The position numbers were made by a program, and so were the translations under genes. Below, in pieces: positions 45,606 through 56,735 of a stretch of 64,000 bases of DNA. This DNA comes from Rhizophagus clarus (Eukaryota; Glomeromycota; Glomeromycetes; Glomerales; Glomeraceae). The notes beneath the pieces were generated by a model, which had not been told where the DNA came from, did not search any database, and was given only the letters and a program-made list of their open reading frames with translations. The first letter of the stretch is position 1; each line of letters opens with the position of its first letter. The stretch covers positions 1 to 64,000 of the forward strand of contig BLAL01000298.1 of the NCBI GenBank assembly GCA_015698045.1, read 5' to 3'.

Positions 45606-46388
45606 ATGTTGATTCAAAAAATTCCTTTAAGTAATATAAAGTCTTCACTTATTACATGCGTCTCTCTATCATTTAAAAATGAATGTAGGAATACTCAAAT
45701 CTTGCCAAGGCTTCTGTCCACAACTCAATCACTTTCTTCGCAAATCGGACGTAAACCGATAACTTATCCACCTGAAGTTACTATTAAACATGACCCAACT
45801 CCAATTACTCAAACACAAGTCCAAGCAAATCTTTTTTCTACAACATTAACAATTTCTGGGCCTTTGGGCACTCATTCTCTGCCTATTAAACCTTATATAA
45901 ATCTTAATTTTTACGATTCGAAAAAAGATAAAAATACCAACAAGAACAAATCTTCGAATGAAAGCGTGTTTATAGACGATAGTGATCAGGATAAAAAACT
46001 TAGTATAGAAGTTGAGGATAAAACTATAAAGCAGCAAAAACAAATGTGGGGAACAACAAGAGCATTAATTAATAATTATATTATTGGCGTCAGTGAAGGT
46101 TATAGAGTGTTTGTGAGATTTTCTGGCGTAGGTTACAGAGCTAGCATGGAAGGTGATAAGCTTGTTCTTAGAGTTGGATACGCTCATCCTGTTATAATGG
46201 ATGTCCCTAATGACATTAAATGTATTACACCTAGCCCAACAAAGGTTGTATTGAGTGGAACTGATAAGCAAAGAATATTTCAATTTGCTGCAAATATAAG
46301 AAAAAACAAACCACCTGAGCCATATAATCAGAAAGGTATATTTGTTGGAGATGAAACAATCAAGAAAAAAATAAATAAGAAGAAATAA
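45606..46388 (+). CDS. MRPL6: Mitochondrial large-subunit ribosomal protein uL6m, 260 aa
   Basis: A single exon of 260 residues. The first 45 residues are Ser/Lys/Leu-rich without acids early on (MLIQKIPLSNIKSS), fitting a mitochondrial presequence. Two L6 domains follow: ITQTQVQANLFSTTLTISGP with LGTHSL, then a Lys/Asn/Asp-rich insertion (about residues 110-140), then MWGTTRALINNYIIGVSEGY and FVRFSGVGYRASMEGDKLVL. The C-terminus has the uL6 signature NIRKNKPPEPYNQKGIFVGD, which contacts 23S rRNA. Compared with bacterial uL6 (about 177 aa) it has the presequence and the charged insert. It acts near the sarcin-ricin loop of the mitoribosome. It is intron-free, unlike its neighbours. Confidence 0.93.
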   Translation: MLIQKIPLSNIKSSLITCVSLSFKNECRNTQILPRLLSTTQSLSSQIGRKPITYPPEVTIKHDPTPITQTQVQANLFSTTLTISGPLGTHSLPIKPYINLNFYDSKKDKNTNKNKSSNESVFIDDSDQDKKLSIEVEDKTIKQQKQMWGTTRALINNYIIGVSEGYRVFVRFSGVGYRASMEGDKLVLRVGYAHPVIMDVPNDIKCITPSPTKVVLSGTDKQRIFQFAANIRKNKPPEPYNQKGIFVGDETIKKKINKKK

Positions 46389-46740
46389 ATTAAAAGTTTT
46401 GTTTTGCATTTTCCTTATTATAATTATTGTCAACTAAATGATTAATAAAAAGAATCAAACTCTAGAATTAATAAATATAAAAAGTTACTAAAAAAGATTT
46501 TATTTATTATAAACTATTAGAGATTAAAATCTTATTAAAATTATTATATATAAAATTAGAAATTAGATTTTTTTTTAGCAGATTTTTATAAAATATAATA
46601 AAAACCAATAGTTATAATAACAAATCCTTATTAGTTTAAGCTATGATACAATTTAATATTTTGACATTATTAAAATAATTTGTTAAATATTTTTTATTAT
46701 AAAAACATTCTATACCTTTCATATATTGTATATTTAAAAA

Positions 46741-46905
46741 AAATTTTTTTTTTTTTTTTTAGTCAAAAGAAGTGCTTTTATTTCGTGAAAAAAGATAGAA
46801 AAGTATACAAAAAATCAGGAAAACCAAGCCTACCTATTCCCCACTTAAGGGTCACAAATATATCTCATGACTACTATATCCCTAGCCTATTCTCTTTAAT
46901 GTAAT
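46741..46905 (-). mobile_element. Candidate retro-inserted sequence with 3' poly-A
   Basis: On the minus strand a block starting near CATTAAAGAGAATAGGC (46,905) runs to AATAAAAGCACTTCTTTTGA and CT, then a run of about 18-20 A (46,761-46,741). The AATAAA signal about 20 bases before an A-run suggests a retroposed RNA. No target duplication or coding domain was found. It is unrelated in sequence to the candidate at 45.15 kb. Confidence 0.35.
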
Positions 46906-47685
46906 AGGAAGTCTAGTTATAGAATTGTTCAAGGTATAAAGGAAAATGAAAAGAAAAAAGAAAAATTTTACGATCTAATAAAACAATTTAAAAAAAAAAA
47001 AAAAAATTATCCTTTTATTAAATGATTATAGGATCATTAGTATATCAGTTATTTTTATTTTACTAGAATAAAAATTCATTGTAAAAAAAATTTGTTATAA
47101 AAAGAGTTATTTTTATTTATGTTATTTTGTAATTTTATTTTATATAATAATATACAAACTAATAAAAAAAGTAAAAAAAAATACCAAATAGCATTTTTTT
47201 ATAAAATAATATAAAAAGATTATTTTAGTATATTTAGTAAATTACAATATTATAAATCACTAAATGCAACTTAATTTCAAAATTTACAATATTACAGATT
47301 TTAAAGTTAAGTTACAAACATATTTTTTATAATCAATATATATTTTATATTTAGAAATATAATAAAAGGATTTATATTTTTGGCTGTATATTTTATCAAT
47401 TTACTTATAATACTATTTTTATATTATAAAATTATTAAGCATATAGTATTCAATATAGAGATCAATATGAATGATTACTATATAGTGATACATAATAATA
47501 ATTATGAAATATTAACCATAATATTAAATAATAAAATACTTAATAATGGTTATATCTTAATAATCATAATAAATTAAATATTACATTAACATTAAAGCAA
47601 ATTTGAGAATTATTTAATTCTAATAATTGCTTTATTTATTTAATTTTTCAATGTAAATATAAAGTAAAAAATATGATTTCTATAG

Positions 47686-47850
47686 TATATGGGGTCTTTG
47701 CAATAGAAAGGTACGAAACTCAAAAAAAAATAAAAATTTAATTAATATTAAATTTACACTTATTTTAGTATAAAAAACATAATTAGTATATAAAGTAAAT
47801 TTAAAAATTTTTTTGAATTTTATACCTTTTTATTGCAAAGACTTCATATA
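47686..47850. mobile_element. Short TIR element (MITE), Tc1/mariner-like
   Basis: A 165-bp AT-rich segment has inverted termini. The left begins TATATGGGGTCTTTGCAATA followed by GAAAGGTA. The right end, read on the minus strand, begins TATATGAAGTCTTTGCAATA followed by AAAAGGTA. The arms match at about 24 of 28 positions and the palindromy extends further inward more weakly. TA at both ends is consistent with TA target duplication, although the AT-rich context makes this weak. No coding capacity. Confidence 0.65.
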
Positions 47851-49218
47851 ATGTGATATATTATTAGCAATAAATAATATTTGGTAATAAATAATATCAT
47901 ATATCAAATATGAGCAAAATAACTGGCATTATAACTCTATAAAATACTGAATATAAATTTATATAATATTATACTTTTTTTTGCAAATTATCTTTTTATT
48001 ATTATATCAATAGATTTTAAAGTTGTAAAAATAATATGCTGCAGGTTTAACTATAAATGATTACAGTTCTTATAAGTATATTTTTTTGCTATTCTTTAAT
48101 ATTCCATCTACTATCATTTTTATCACTTTATTTATTACATTTATCAGATTGCTTTAGTGATTTAATTATTTTAAAAACTTTTTATTATTATTTTGTATTT
48201 GTATTTTAGTTTTAATTTTTTTTTAAATGAATAAATCATTATTAATATATAGAAAATTTTTTTTTTTATATAAATTACAGGATTTATTCTTGAATTTTTA
48301 AATTTAACAAAATTAAATTTTTATATTAAATCTTAAAAAATAAATCAATAGAAACATTAAGCATATATTATTCTAGTTTATGAAATTTTAATGTCATATG
48401 ATATTTTTGTGATATTTTCTGCCAATCAAATCTATTACAAAAAGTAATAAATTGTATTATAAAAATGAAAAGAAATAAACTTTACTAAATAAATATTATT
48501 TACATTGCATTAATAATATAAAAACTAAGAAGAAATATATTTGATAAAATTTTGTGGCATATATATATACAATTTTTGTCTGCATAATTTCCTTGAAATT
48601 TACTGTTAAAAGTATAATCAACTAAATATTTAAATCTTTTTAATTTTTACTATTCTTCTAATAGAAGTTGGTAATTAGTAATTGAATTATATACACTGGC
48701 ATTATAAAAATAAAGGAAAATATGTAGAATCTATAAAGTAAAAACGTAGTATAAAATACATCTGGTTAATTTATAATAAAGTAGTTGAAGAATAATGCGC
48801 AGTTGGGATTACATATCAGATATAGAAATTATTAAAGTATCGGTATCAGTACACCAGAAGCATGCATACGAAAAGCTTTTTTTTTTCTCAAAAAAAAACG
48901 GAAATAATAATCAATAATATCCTGCAATTATTTATAAATATACGGAATATATTGTGTTACATAATATTTTGGAACAATAATATTTTTCACAAATTTTTGG
49001 AGTTAGTGATTTCACTTCTTTAATACGCGCATGTATTACTTATTGTTTTTTAATTTTTGACCTAAACATCAAAATGGCAATCTTTTGGGTCAGCGATCGG
49101 CTGTGTAACTGATGGTCAGGTTATCAGTCTGACAATTATGAGTCATCCCTAAAAAAAATTTTTTTTGATTAAATTCTGATTGATAGAATCGTAACGGTTG
49201 ATCTAGCTTTTAAACACA

Positions 49219-50634
49219 ATGTCAAATCCACAGCAATTTCAATGCCGTATGTATGAGGAAAGGTTCCCTGAGAAAGAAGATCTGGTTATGGTCAATGTTC
49301 GCCAAATCGCAGAAATGGGAGCTTATGTCAAGCTGGTATTGTATCGTGTAATTTTCTGTATTATTTCAATTAATTAACTAATTTTTATTATTTAGCTGGA
49401 ATACGATAATATTGAAGGTATGATATTATTATCCGAATTGTCTAGAAGACGTATTCGTAGTATTCAAAAACTTATTCGGGTTGGCAGAAATGAAGTTGTA
49501 GTAGTATTGAGGGTGGATAAGGATAAAGGTAAACTTATCTCGCTTATTTAATTTTATTTATTTACTAATTAATATATATTGATTATAAGTACCTCTTGTT
49601 TGATTAGGTTATATTGATTTATCTAAACGTCGAGTTTCTCCAGAAGATGTTGCAAAAGCTGAAGAAAAATTTAACAAGTCTAAAGCAGTTTCGTATCTTT
49701 TTATGGTTTCTTTCTTATTTTATAGTAATTGATTAACTTATTGTTATTGACAGGTTCACAGTATAATGCGACATGTTGCCGAAAAGCAAAACCTTGTACT
49801 TGAAGATCTTTATCAAAAGATTGGATGGCCATTATACAAAAAATATGGTCATGCATATGAAGCGTTTAAATTGGCTATCACGTAAGTTGTCATTAGTATT
49901 ATTTGTGTAATTTAAACTAGATTATATTTATTTATTTATTTTATTCGTTAAGAGAGCCTGAAAAAGTTTTTGAAGGTCTCGAGATAACTCCTGAAATTAG
50001 TGAAGAATTGTTAAATAATATAAAAAGACGATTGACACCACAACCTATTAAAATTCGAGCTGGTTTGTATTTTTCTAACGTATTCTTTCTTATCAATAAA
50101 GTCTCTAATGGCCTTTTCTATGAATAGATGTCGAAGTTACTTGCTTTGGTTATGATGGTATCGACGCTATTAAGTCAGCACTTAAAGCTGGGGAAGCATG
50201 TGAAACGGGAGATATCCAAATTAAGGTAAAATTTTAGAGGTATCATCAATTTATCCTCTCTTATTTGTCTTAACTTTGTTTTCTAGGTCAAATTAGTGGC
50301 TCCTCCACTGTATGTCATGATTACCAATGCACTCGATAAAAATATGGGAATTGAGTTATTAGGAAAAGCAATTGATACTGTTCGAAACGATATTGAAAAA
50401 TCAGGGGGCACTTTAACGGTTAAAATGAAGGTTTATATTAAAGGAAGCTTTATTTTGTTTCTTATTTGTCTTAAAAATGTACTAACTAATAATTTTTAAA
50501 TTATTAATAAGCCAAGAGCTGTTAGTGAGACAGATGATCTTGAACTTGCAGCGCTTATGGCACGTGTAGAAAAAGAAAATGCTGAAGTTTCTGGTGATGA
50601 AGATACTGATCCAGAAGCTGATGAAGTCGATTAA
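49219..50634 (+). CDS. SUI2: Translation initiation factor eIF2 alpha subunit, 310 aa
   Basis: Eight exons, 49219-49335, 49396-49528, 49608-49687, 49754-49881, 49953-50062, 50128-50225, 50287-50430 and 50512-50634, join in phase to 310 residues. An S1/OB domain ([20 protein letters not shown]) includes the regulatory loop [15 protein letters not shown], in which the serine of LSRRR is the Ser51 phosphorylated by Gcn2/PKR-type kinases. The helical domain ([20 protein letters not shown]) and the C-terminal alpha-beta domain ([20 protein letters not shown]) follow, ending in an acidic tail ([14 protein letters not shown]). The protein brings eIF2-GTP-Met-tRNAi control in the cytosol. One donor (GTTTCG after exon 3) is non-standard beyond the GT. 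Confidence 0.96.
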
Positions 50635-53600
50635 ATTTATTCACTATTTAACTAAAGATTTGGAAATTTGAAAATAAAGTTAACCTTATTGAGTAAAAAA
50701 AAAAAAAAAAAGATGTTCTTATAATTTTCTGTAATATTTATTGTTCAACAGTAACATTTGATTTCATTATGTTGAAACTCTCGATATTCTTCTTTACTAT
50801 TACTGAATTATTAAAAAAGTAGACAAAATCAAGGACAATCTCATTTTAACATATTCATAGATCGTACGATATATCTGTGTCCCATTCCAACATTATTTGT
50901 CACATGCTATCCGTTACACTATCACAATCACGTTGTTAGTGTAAAAGTCACATGAAAGTGACTGCTAATACTGCGCATTTACTTTTGACAATTGTGTAAA
51001 ACTTATTTCTAATTTTTTCATATTAAATGACTATGAATGTCTATCTGTTCTTCTCATTGTTAATATAATATTTTTGTAAATAAATTGGGGAATTGCAAGT
51101 CTAAAATTATTGATTGTAATTTGTAAACACCGAAGTAATGTTTTTTATGTATTTTACGTGTAATATAAGCCTTCTGTGAGCAAAATCTTATATTGGTACG
51201 ATTCCTTAAACAAGAATCAATTGAATTTAAAAGTTCAAATAACAATACACCGCCATAAGATCTCTTTGTTCTCATTCAAGTTCTGCAATAAGTTCCATTT
51301 CCCAATTTTTGGAGCACAAGAATCAGTAAGATAGATCGAATGCATTGAATCTGTTCCTTTAAGTCGAAGTTTACCAGTTACGCACATGGTCAACTAATTT
51401 GATATGATCTGCTCTTTCCCTTGGATCGTTAATAAAAAGAAAGCAAATACAAAGTTAGTCTTCCTAGTGAAAATGTAAATTTGTAAACTTTAATCAGTCA
51501 GAGACTCAGAGTTAATGATAGCCATCTTTTTTTATTTACAAGCTTATATTTTTTAGCGTTCTATTAAGAATAATTAATTGTTTATCGGAAAAAGTTAAAC
51601 CTTAATTTAATAAGAACAGAGAGTTTAATGTGCATGTGACGTCACAAGCACACAACTGCACTGTAATACAAGATTGTGCACATGTCACGTTATAAAATAT
51701 ATTATTCCACAACTTCAAAGTTCAAGCCCTTTGCAATTTTATATTGTTACCAGAAAATCCTACTCGAATAATTCTAACCATTTTATTAACCCTCGGATTG
51801 TTTTTGTTCGATACATTTTTTTAATATTCGTTACTACTGTTGCATGGATTTTTTTTCGTTCCTATTTATTAACCGATTCAAATTCTCCAAATCTAAATTC
51901 ATTTCATATTCTTCTTTCGTAGTCCTTGCAAATAATGAGTAAAAAAAGATACATTTTTACAAAACAAATCAAGATCCAGAATAAATTTGGGAACAGGGAG
52001 ACTAAGTTATTGGTGAAAAAATTTTATGTTCTATTTGTCAAAGGAAAAATAGATAAGGCATTAGAATTTTGTTTGAAAGATCAAAGCCCAAAGAAGATGT
52101 AAATCGGATGTCAGGATGAGCATGGAAAATAGAGTGGTTCCTTCATAAAATATTACTATTTTCAACATTCATACTTATCCTGATTTAGCTAGTTTAGTTA
52201 ATTATCAAGAGCTTCTATAGTTAGTAATATTTCTTTACAAATACTTCGATCATCACAATTTGTTTCATATGAAGCAATCGATTCATAAGATTTCCCGCAA
52301 ATAAATGGTATAACAGGTTTGTGATTATTCAAAATTATTTTTTACCCAATAATATATGAATAATATATTAATTACTAAAATTAATATATAAGATCGTCTA
52401 TTTGTTATTAAGATGAAATCCTTAATTAACCGCTATATTGCATAGCAGCCAAGTAAGTTCCTTATTTCAGCAGATTGTTAAAACAACACTTTTTTCTAAT
52501 TCTAAATGTGATTTTAAAATCAATACACTGTTGATATAAGATGATTCATAATTTTCATCAATTTTATAATAATCATTAATTCAGCAAAGGACAAAAATTC
52601 ATCAAATTATGTCGTCATTAACCGAAATACGGGCATAATCATCATTCTAACCACATTATAATTCTTGCCAAGTAAGTTAGTAAATTTCAATTTTAATCTT
52701 GATAAATAATTTATATGCTGTTATAATTTTTTTTTTGGTTTTCTTTTACTTCATAATCATTATTAAAATTTTGCGCAATCAGGTTTAGAGGTAGATTTTC
52801 AAATCTACTTATATTTATAATAATAAGAATTTCAGGTCCATATGAAACTCTCAATAATCGTAATGGATTAGACATTTATGATATTTATGCGAGAAAAACG
52901 AAATTAAAATATTATGTGTGAAGCTGTAATTCTCAATACCATTTGAGCCTCGGGAACTGTTAATTAATTGAATTTGCTTTGATGATTTCAATTTAGAATT
53001 TAAAGTGATGTTGAACGTACAATTCGCATCAAATTAATCAATACTAAATTACTGTGCTTAACAGTAATATTTATTATTATGAAGAAACATATTTTGCTTA
53101 AATTAATTATAAAATGAATTTTGATATTACGAGTGATATGATTTCACAAATATTTTCATACTGTACACATGACTTTCAGAAGAAAATACTTGGCGTGTGT
53201 GCTGCATAAAATAGAGAAAGAGTCAGAAAGTAATTTAAACTTAGATGAAATAGATGCTTCTTTCATTGGCCAGCTAATTTCCCGATAAAAATGCCCGGTT
53301 TTTAACATATGCTCTTTATGGTTAAGATAATTAGATAATTTACTTTTTGATCAAACATTTATATTGACACGCGACTGACGTTAAAATTGGCTACAATTGC
53401 TCTATTGCTAATGTAGTACTATTAAAAGTAATACAATTACAATCTTTTTATATTTGAAGTCTGCTATATGTCACAACGATGTGAAATAAACATCATGTGA
53501 AATGTAAGTGCGTGATATCCATATCTTAGTGTGACTTTAAAACTGCACATTTAAAAATTCAACGATAACCAACACGCCCGAACAAAAACTCGAAATACGA

Positions 53601-53778
53601 ACGACTGTGTTGACGACCTCCATCCATCCGTCAGTAGACATCCAACTATCTTAACGCCTGGCATATATCTGGTCGCGCACGTTCCTGCAAAAGACGTCTT
53701 CTTGCTTGATTATTTTTTCCTTCCTATCTGAAAAAAGCCGACTTCTTTCTTTTTAACGGGTAATTCACTTATACTAAT
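50635..53778. other. 3.1-kb intergenic region with decayed coding traces
   Basis: No intact gene. From about 52,150 to 53,230 there are short protein-like traces on both strands. On the minus strand these include KPVIPFICGKSYESIASYET near 52,320-52,260 and LLRVSYGPEILIIINI near 52,850-52,800. On the plus strand there is a 31-codon frame at 53,113 (MNFDITSDMISQIFSYCTHD). They do not assemble into one gene and I cannot name a family. The PP2A promoter occupies the last few hundred bases. Confidence 0.4.
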
Positions 53779-56022
53779 ATGGCCGATTCGGACAGTGGTT
53801 GGAAATTTGCTCAATGCTTTGGTGACAAGGGCGAGGTCGAGGACATTACAGAAGGTAATTGTCCTTATGACCTTCTGGACTTTTTAACTTACAAACCGAG
53901 ATCGAACCACCGGTGTTTGATGAACATTGTTTTTTCTACCTTTTATGGTATTCGGTTGATGTGCAAGAGAATATTATTAACTCACAAATAAGCGCCGAAA
54001 TTGCGTGTCGATCATTTTTTTGATTTTTTGGCACTTATTGTGATCAGTTCCTTGCAAATACTCACAATCGATCGCCGTAGGGTAGAGAAACTCTATAGTT
54101 TAGTCGCAAAAAAAAAAACAGGTTTATTAGGATAAATATTTGGCACGGAGCAGTTATGAATAGGCTCCAAATGCCAGATCGTGAATCATTTTGATGTCGC
54201 TTTCTCTTTTACATCAGAGATTCTATAGGTCTCACAACTATATTTCCAATATGCAGCTGACATTATTTCGACCGTGGAGTTTGACCATACTGGTGATTAT
54301 CTTGCCACTGGAGATAAAGGAGGACGAGTAGTATTATTTGAACGCAACGATGGGGTATGTTATTCATTATAATTGGTATTGTTTTTTTTTTCTTCTAGAA
54401 TTTTCTCTAATTTATAATGAAATTCAGAAGAAAGGTTGTGAATACAAATTCTATACCGAATTTCAATCGCACGAGCCTGAATTCGATTATTTGAAAAGCT
54501 TGGAAATCGAAGAAAAGATTAACAAGATTAAATGGTGCAAGCGACAGAATGCTGCGCATTTTTTATTATCTACCAACGGTAAATATCAATAAATCATAGA
54601 AATTTTATCAAATTCTAATCAAAATTGAATTTTGTTCTTTTTATCATAGATAAGACTATCAAACTTTGGAAAGTATTTGAAAAATCTTTGAAAGTGGTCG
54701 CCGAAAATAATTTGAATGATGGGGCGCGACCTCAAAATGGTAGAATTCAACAGCTGAAGTTACCGAAACTTGCACATCATGACACAATTATTGCGGCCGT
54801 TCCTCGTAAAGTATATGCTAATGCCCATGCATATCATATTAATTCCATATCTATTAATTCTGATGGTGAAACGTATATATCTGCGGATGACCTAAGAATC
54901 AATTTATGGAATTTAAATATTAGCGATCAAAGTTTTAGTATCCTTTTTTGGACAAATAATGAGTGATTTAAATTTTTTTAGTAATGAAGGATCCTTAATT
55001 CTAACCATTTTTTAGATATTGTTGATATTAAACCGGTTAATATGGAAGAATTAACTGAAGTCATTACTGCAGCAGAATTTCATCCCATTCATTGTAATTT
55101 GTTTATGTACAGTAGCAGTAAGGGAACTATAAAACTAAGTGATATGAGGGCAGCGGCATTGTGTGACCAACATGCAAAATGTGAGCTGGTTTTTTTTTTT
55201 TAACTAAACAATTATGAAAAAGTTACCATTTTATTAGCCAATTATTTATAAATTTACTTTATTTCAAAGTATTTGAGGAACAAGAAGATCCTGCCAATAA
55301 ATCTTTTTTCTCAGAAATTATTTCATCTATTTCTGATGTTAAGTTCAGCAAAGATGGAAAGTATATCCTTTCGCGCGACTATTTGACTCTGAAAATCTGG
55401 GACATAACTATGGAAAATCGGCCACTAAAAACAATCAATATTCATGATCATTTGCGAAATAAACTTTGTGATCTTTATGAAAATGATTGTATTTTTGACA
55501 AATTTGAATGTACTTTTAGTGGTGACGGACAGTAAGTTATTTTAGAAAAATGCTTCAATAATTGGATTTAGCAAGATTGACTAAAAAAACTATTCATTTT
55601 CATTTTCATTTTTAGAAATGTCCTAACTGGTTCGTACAATAATTATTTCCATATTTATGACAAAGAGGGATTGACCGACATTGCTTTGCAAGCTGATAAG
55701 AGTGCATTCAAAGCTAAGCGTGTCGGATCAGCAAAGAATAAGTCGATGCTCTCGCGTGGAAAATCTAATAGTAGAAAGGAAGAAATCAACGTTGATGCTA
55801 TTGATTTTAATAAGAAAATTCTTCACGCTTCATGGCATCCCAACGAAAATTCGATTGCTGTGGCTGCAACTAATAATCTTTTCATTTTTACGTACGTATA
55901 AACTTTATTATTCGTTTTCGTTGCCATTGATTCGAATTAAGGATTGTTTTACTTATCTTTTCTTTATTCTAAAATTTTGGTTATATTTTATTAAAAAAAA
56001 TTTATGATTAATTAGCGAGTAA
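53779..56022 (+). CDS. CDC55: PP2A regulatory subunit B (B55 / Cdc55 family), 440 aa
   Basis: Eight exons, 53779-53854, 54257-54354, 54428-54578, 54650-54937, 55016-55180, 55270-55531, 55616-55891 and 56016-56022, join in phase to 440 residues (family about 447-526). WD-repeat segments are intact: [60 protein letters not shown] with [30 protein letters not shown] and [20 protein letters not shown]. The acidic substrate-groove stretch [20 protein letters not shown] is typical of B55. It targets the PP2A catalytic dimer in mitotic exit and morphogenesis. The last 7-nt exon gives the end FIFTE; reading through the last donor gives FIFTYV instead. Both are shorter than the usual FQDKVN-type ending, so the terminus is uncertain. 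Confidence 0.94.
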
Positions 56023-56680
56023 GTTTTTTTTTTTAAATCATCTATTTTCATTTCAAAGCGTTTTATATAACTGATGAAATTATTCTCATTAAATAATTTT
56101 TTATTTTTTATCTTGAAATATCCAGGCTATAATAGATAGACTTTTTTATTCTTTTTTTTCCTATAAAAACATCATTTGTAAATTCTTTGTCACGGTCGTC
56201 AAAATTGATTTTTTTGGTTAGAATACTAGTGGTGTGCATTTTTAGTTGTTCACTTTTCATGTCATTATTTATATTTTCTTTTGGGCTTGGTTTCAAATTT
56301 GTTTTAAAAACATTCTCTCACTCGCATCTCTCTTTAATTATTTTATATTTCGAATGGGATAGTGCTTTGAAACATTTTGTAACCTTACCTTTTCTATTAT
56401 TATATATTTTTTTTATGTTCATTATCCTTGGATGTTTATGTTGATATTTTTTTGTAAGTAGATTCATTTTCGTTTCTTTTAATTAAGTTGCATTAACTTT
56501 AGTAATCTCTGATTTGATTCAATTAGTTGTTGTATCAGGACAGGACTGTGATCAAGAGGAGTATATAGCTGATAAAGTCAGCTATATGCAATTATATAAA
56601 ATACCAATACTATTTAACTTACTTGTATACTAAATTGTATACTTTTTGCGTAATTTAAATTTCTTATTTAAAAAAATTTG

Positions 56681-56735
56681 GTCTAATTCTGGCCGACTAG
56701 TATTAATTATAATGCTGGTCAGAAATAGATCCAGT
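56681..56735. repeat. Imperfect inverted repeat (hairpin)
   Basis: The arms GGTCTAATTCTGGCCGAC and the reverse complement of GCTGGTCAGAAATAGATCC pair with a few mismatches around an AT loop. It could be a short MITE end or a transcribed hairpin. It lies about 660 bp past the PP2A subunit stop. Confidence 0.45.

Larger units (their letters stand above)
46389..49218. other. 2.8-kb AT-rich intergenic region
   Basis: No gene. It contains a poly-A-tailed candidate retrosequence (46,741-46,905) and a short TIR element (47,686-47,850), listed separately. The right end, from about 49,000, is the eIF2-alpha promoter. Confidence 0.6.

Noticed and set aside
47380-47577. 65-codon frame rich in Ile/Asn/Tyr
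   Set aside because: Pure AT composition explains it; no start context or homology.
51674-51922. 82-codon plus frame with a hydrophobic span (IFLIFVTTVAWIFF)
   Set aside because: It could mimic a membrane protein, but there is no splice partner, no known motif and AT-driven composition.
56108-56444. Frames on both strands after the PP2A subunit gene
   Set aside because: They probably represent 3' untranslated sequence; Phe/Leu/Ile-rich without motif.
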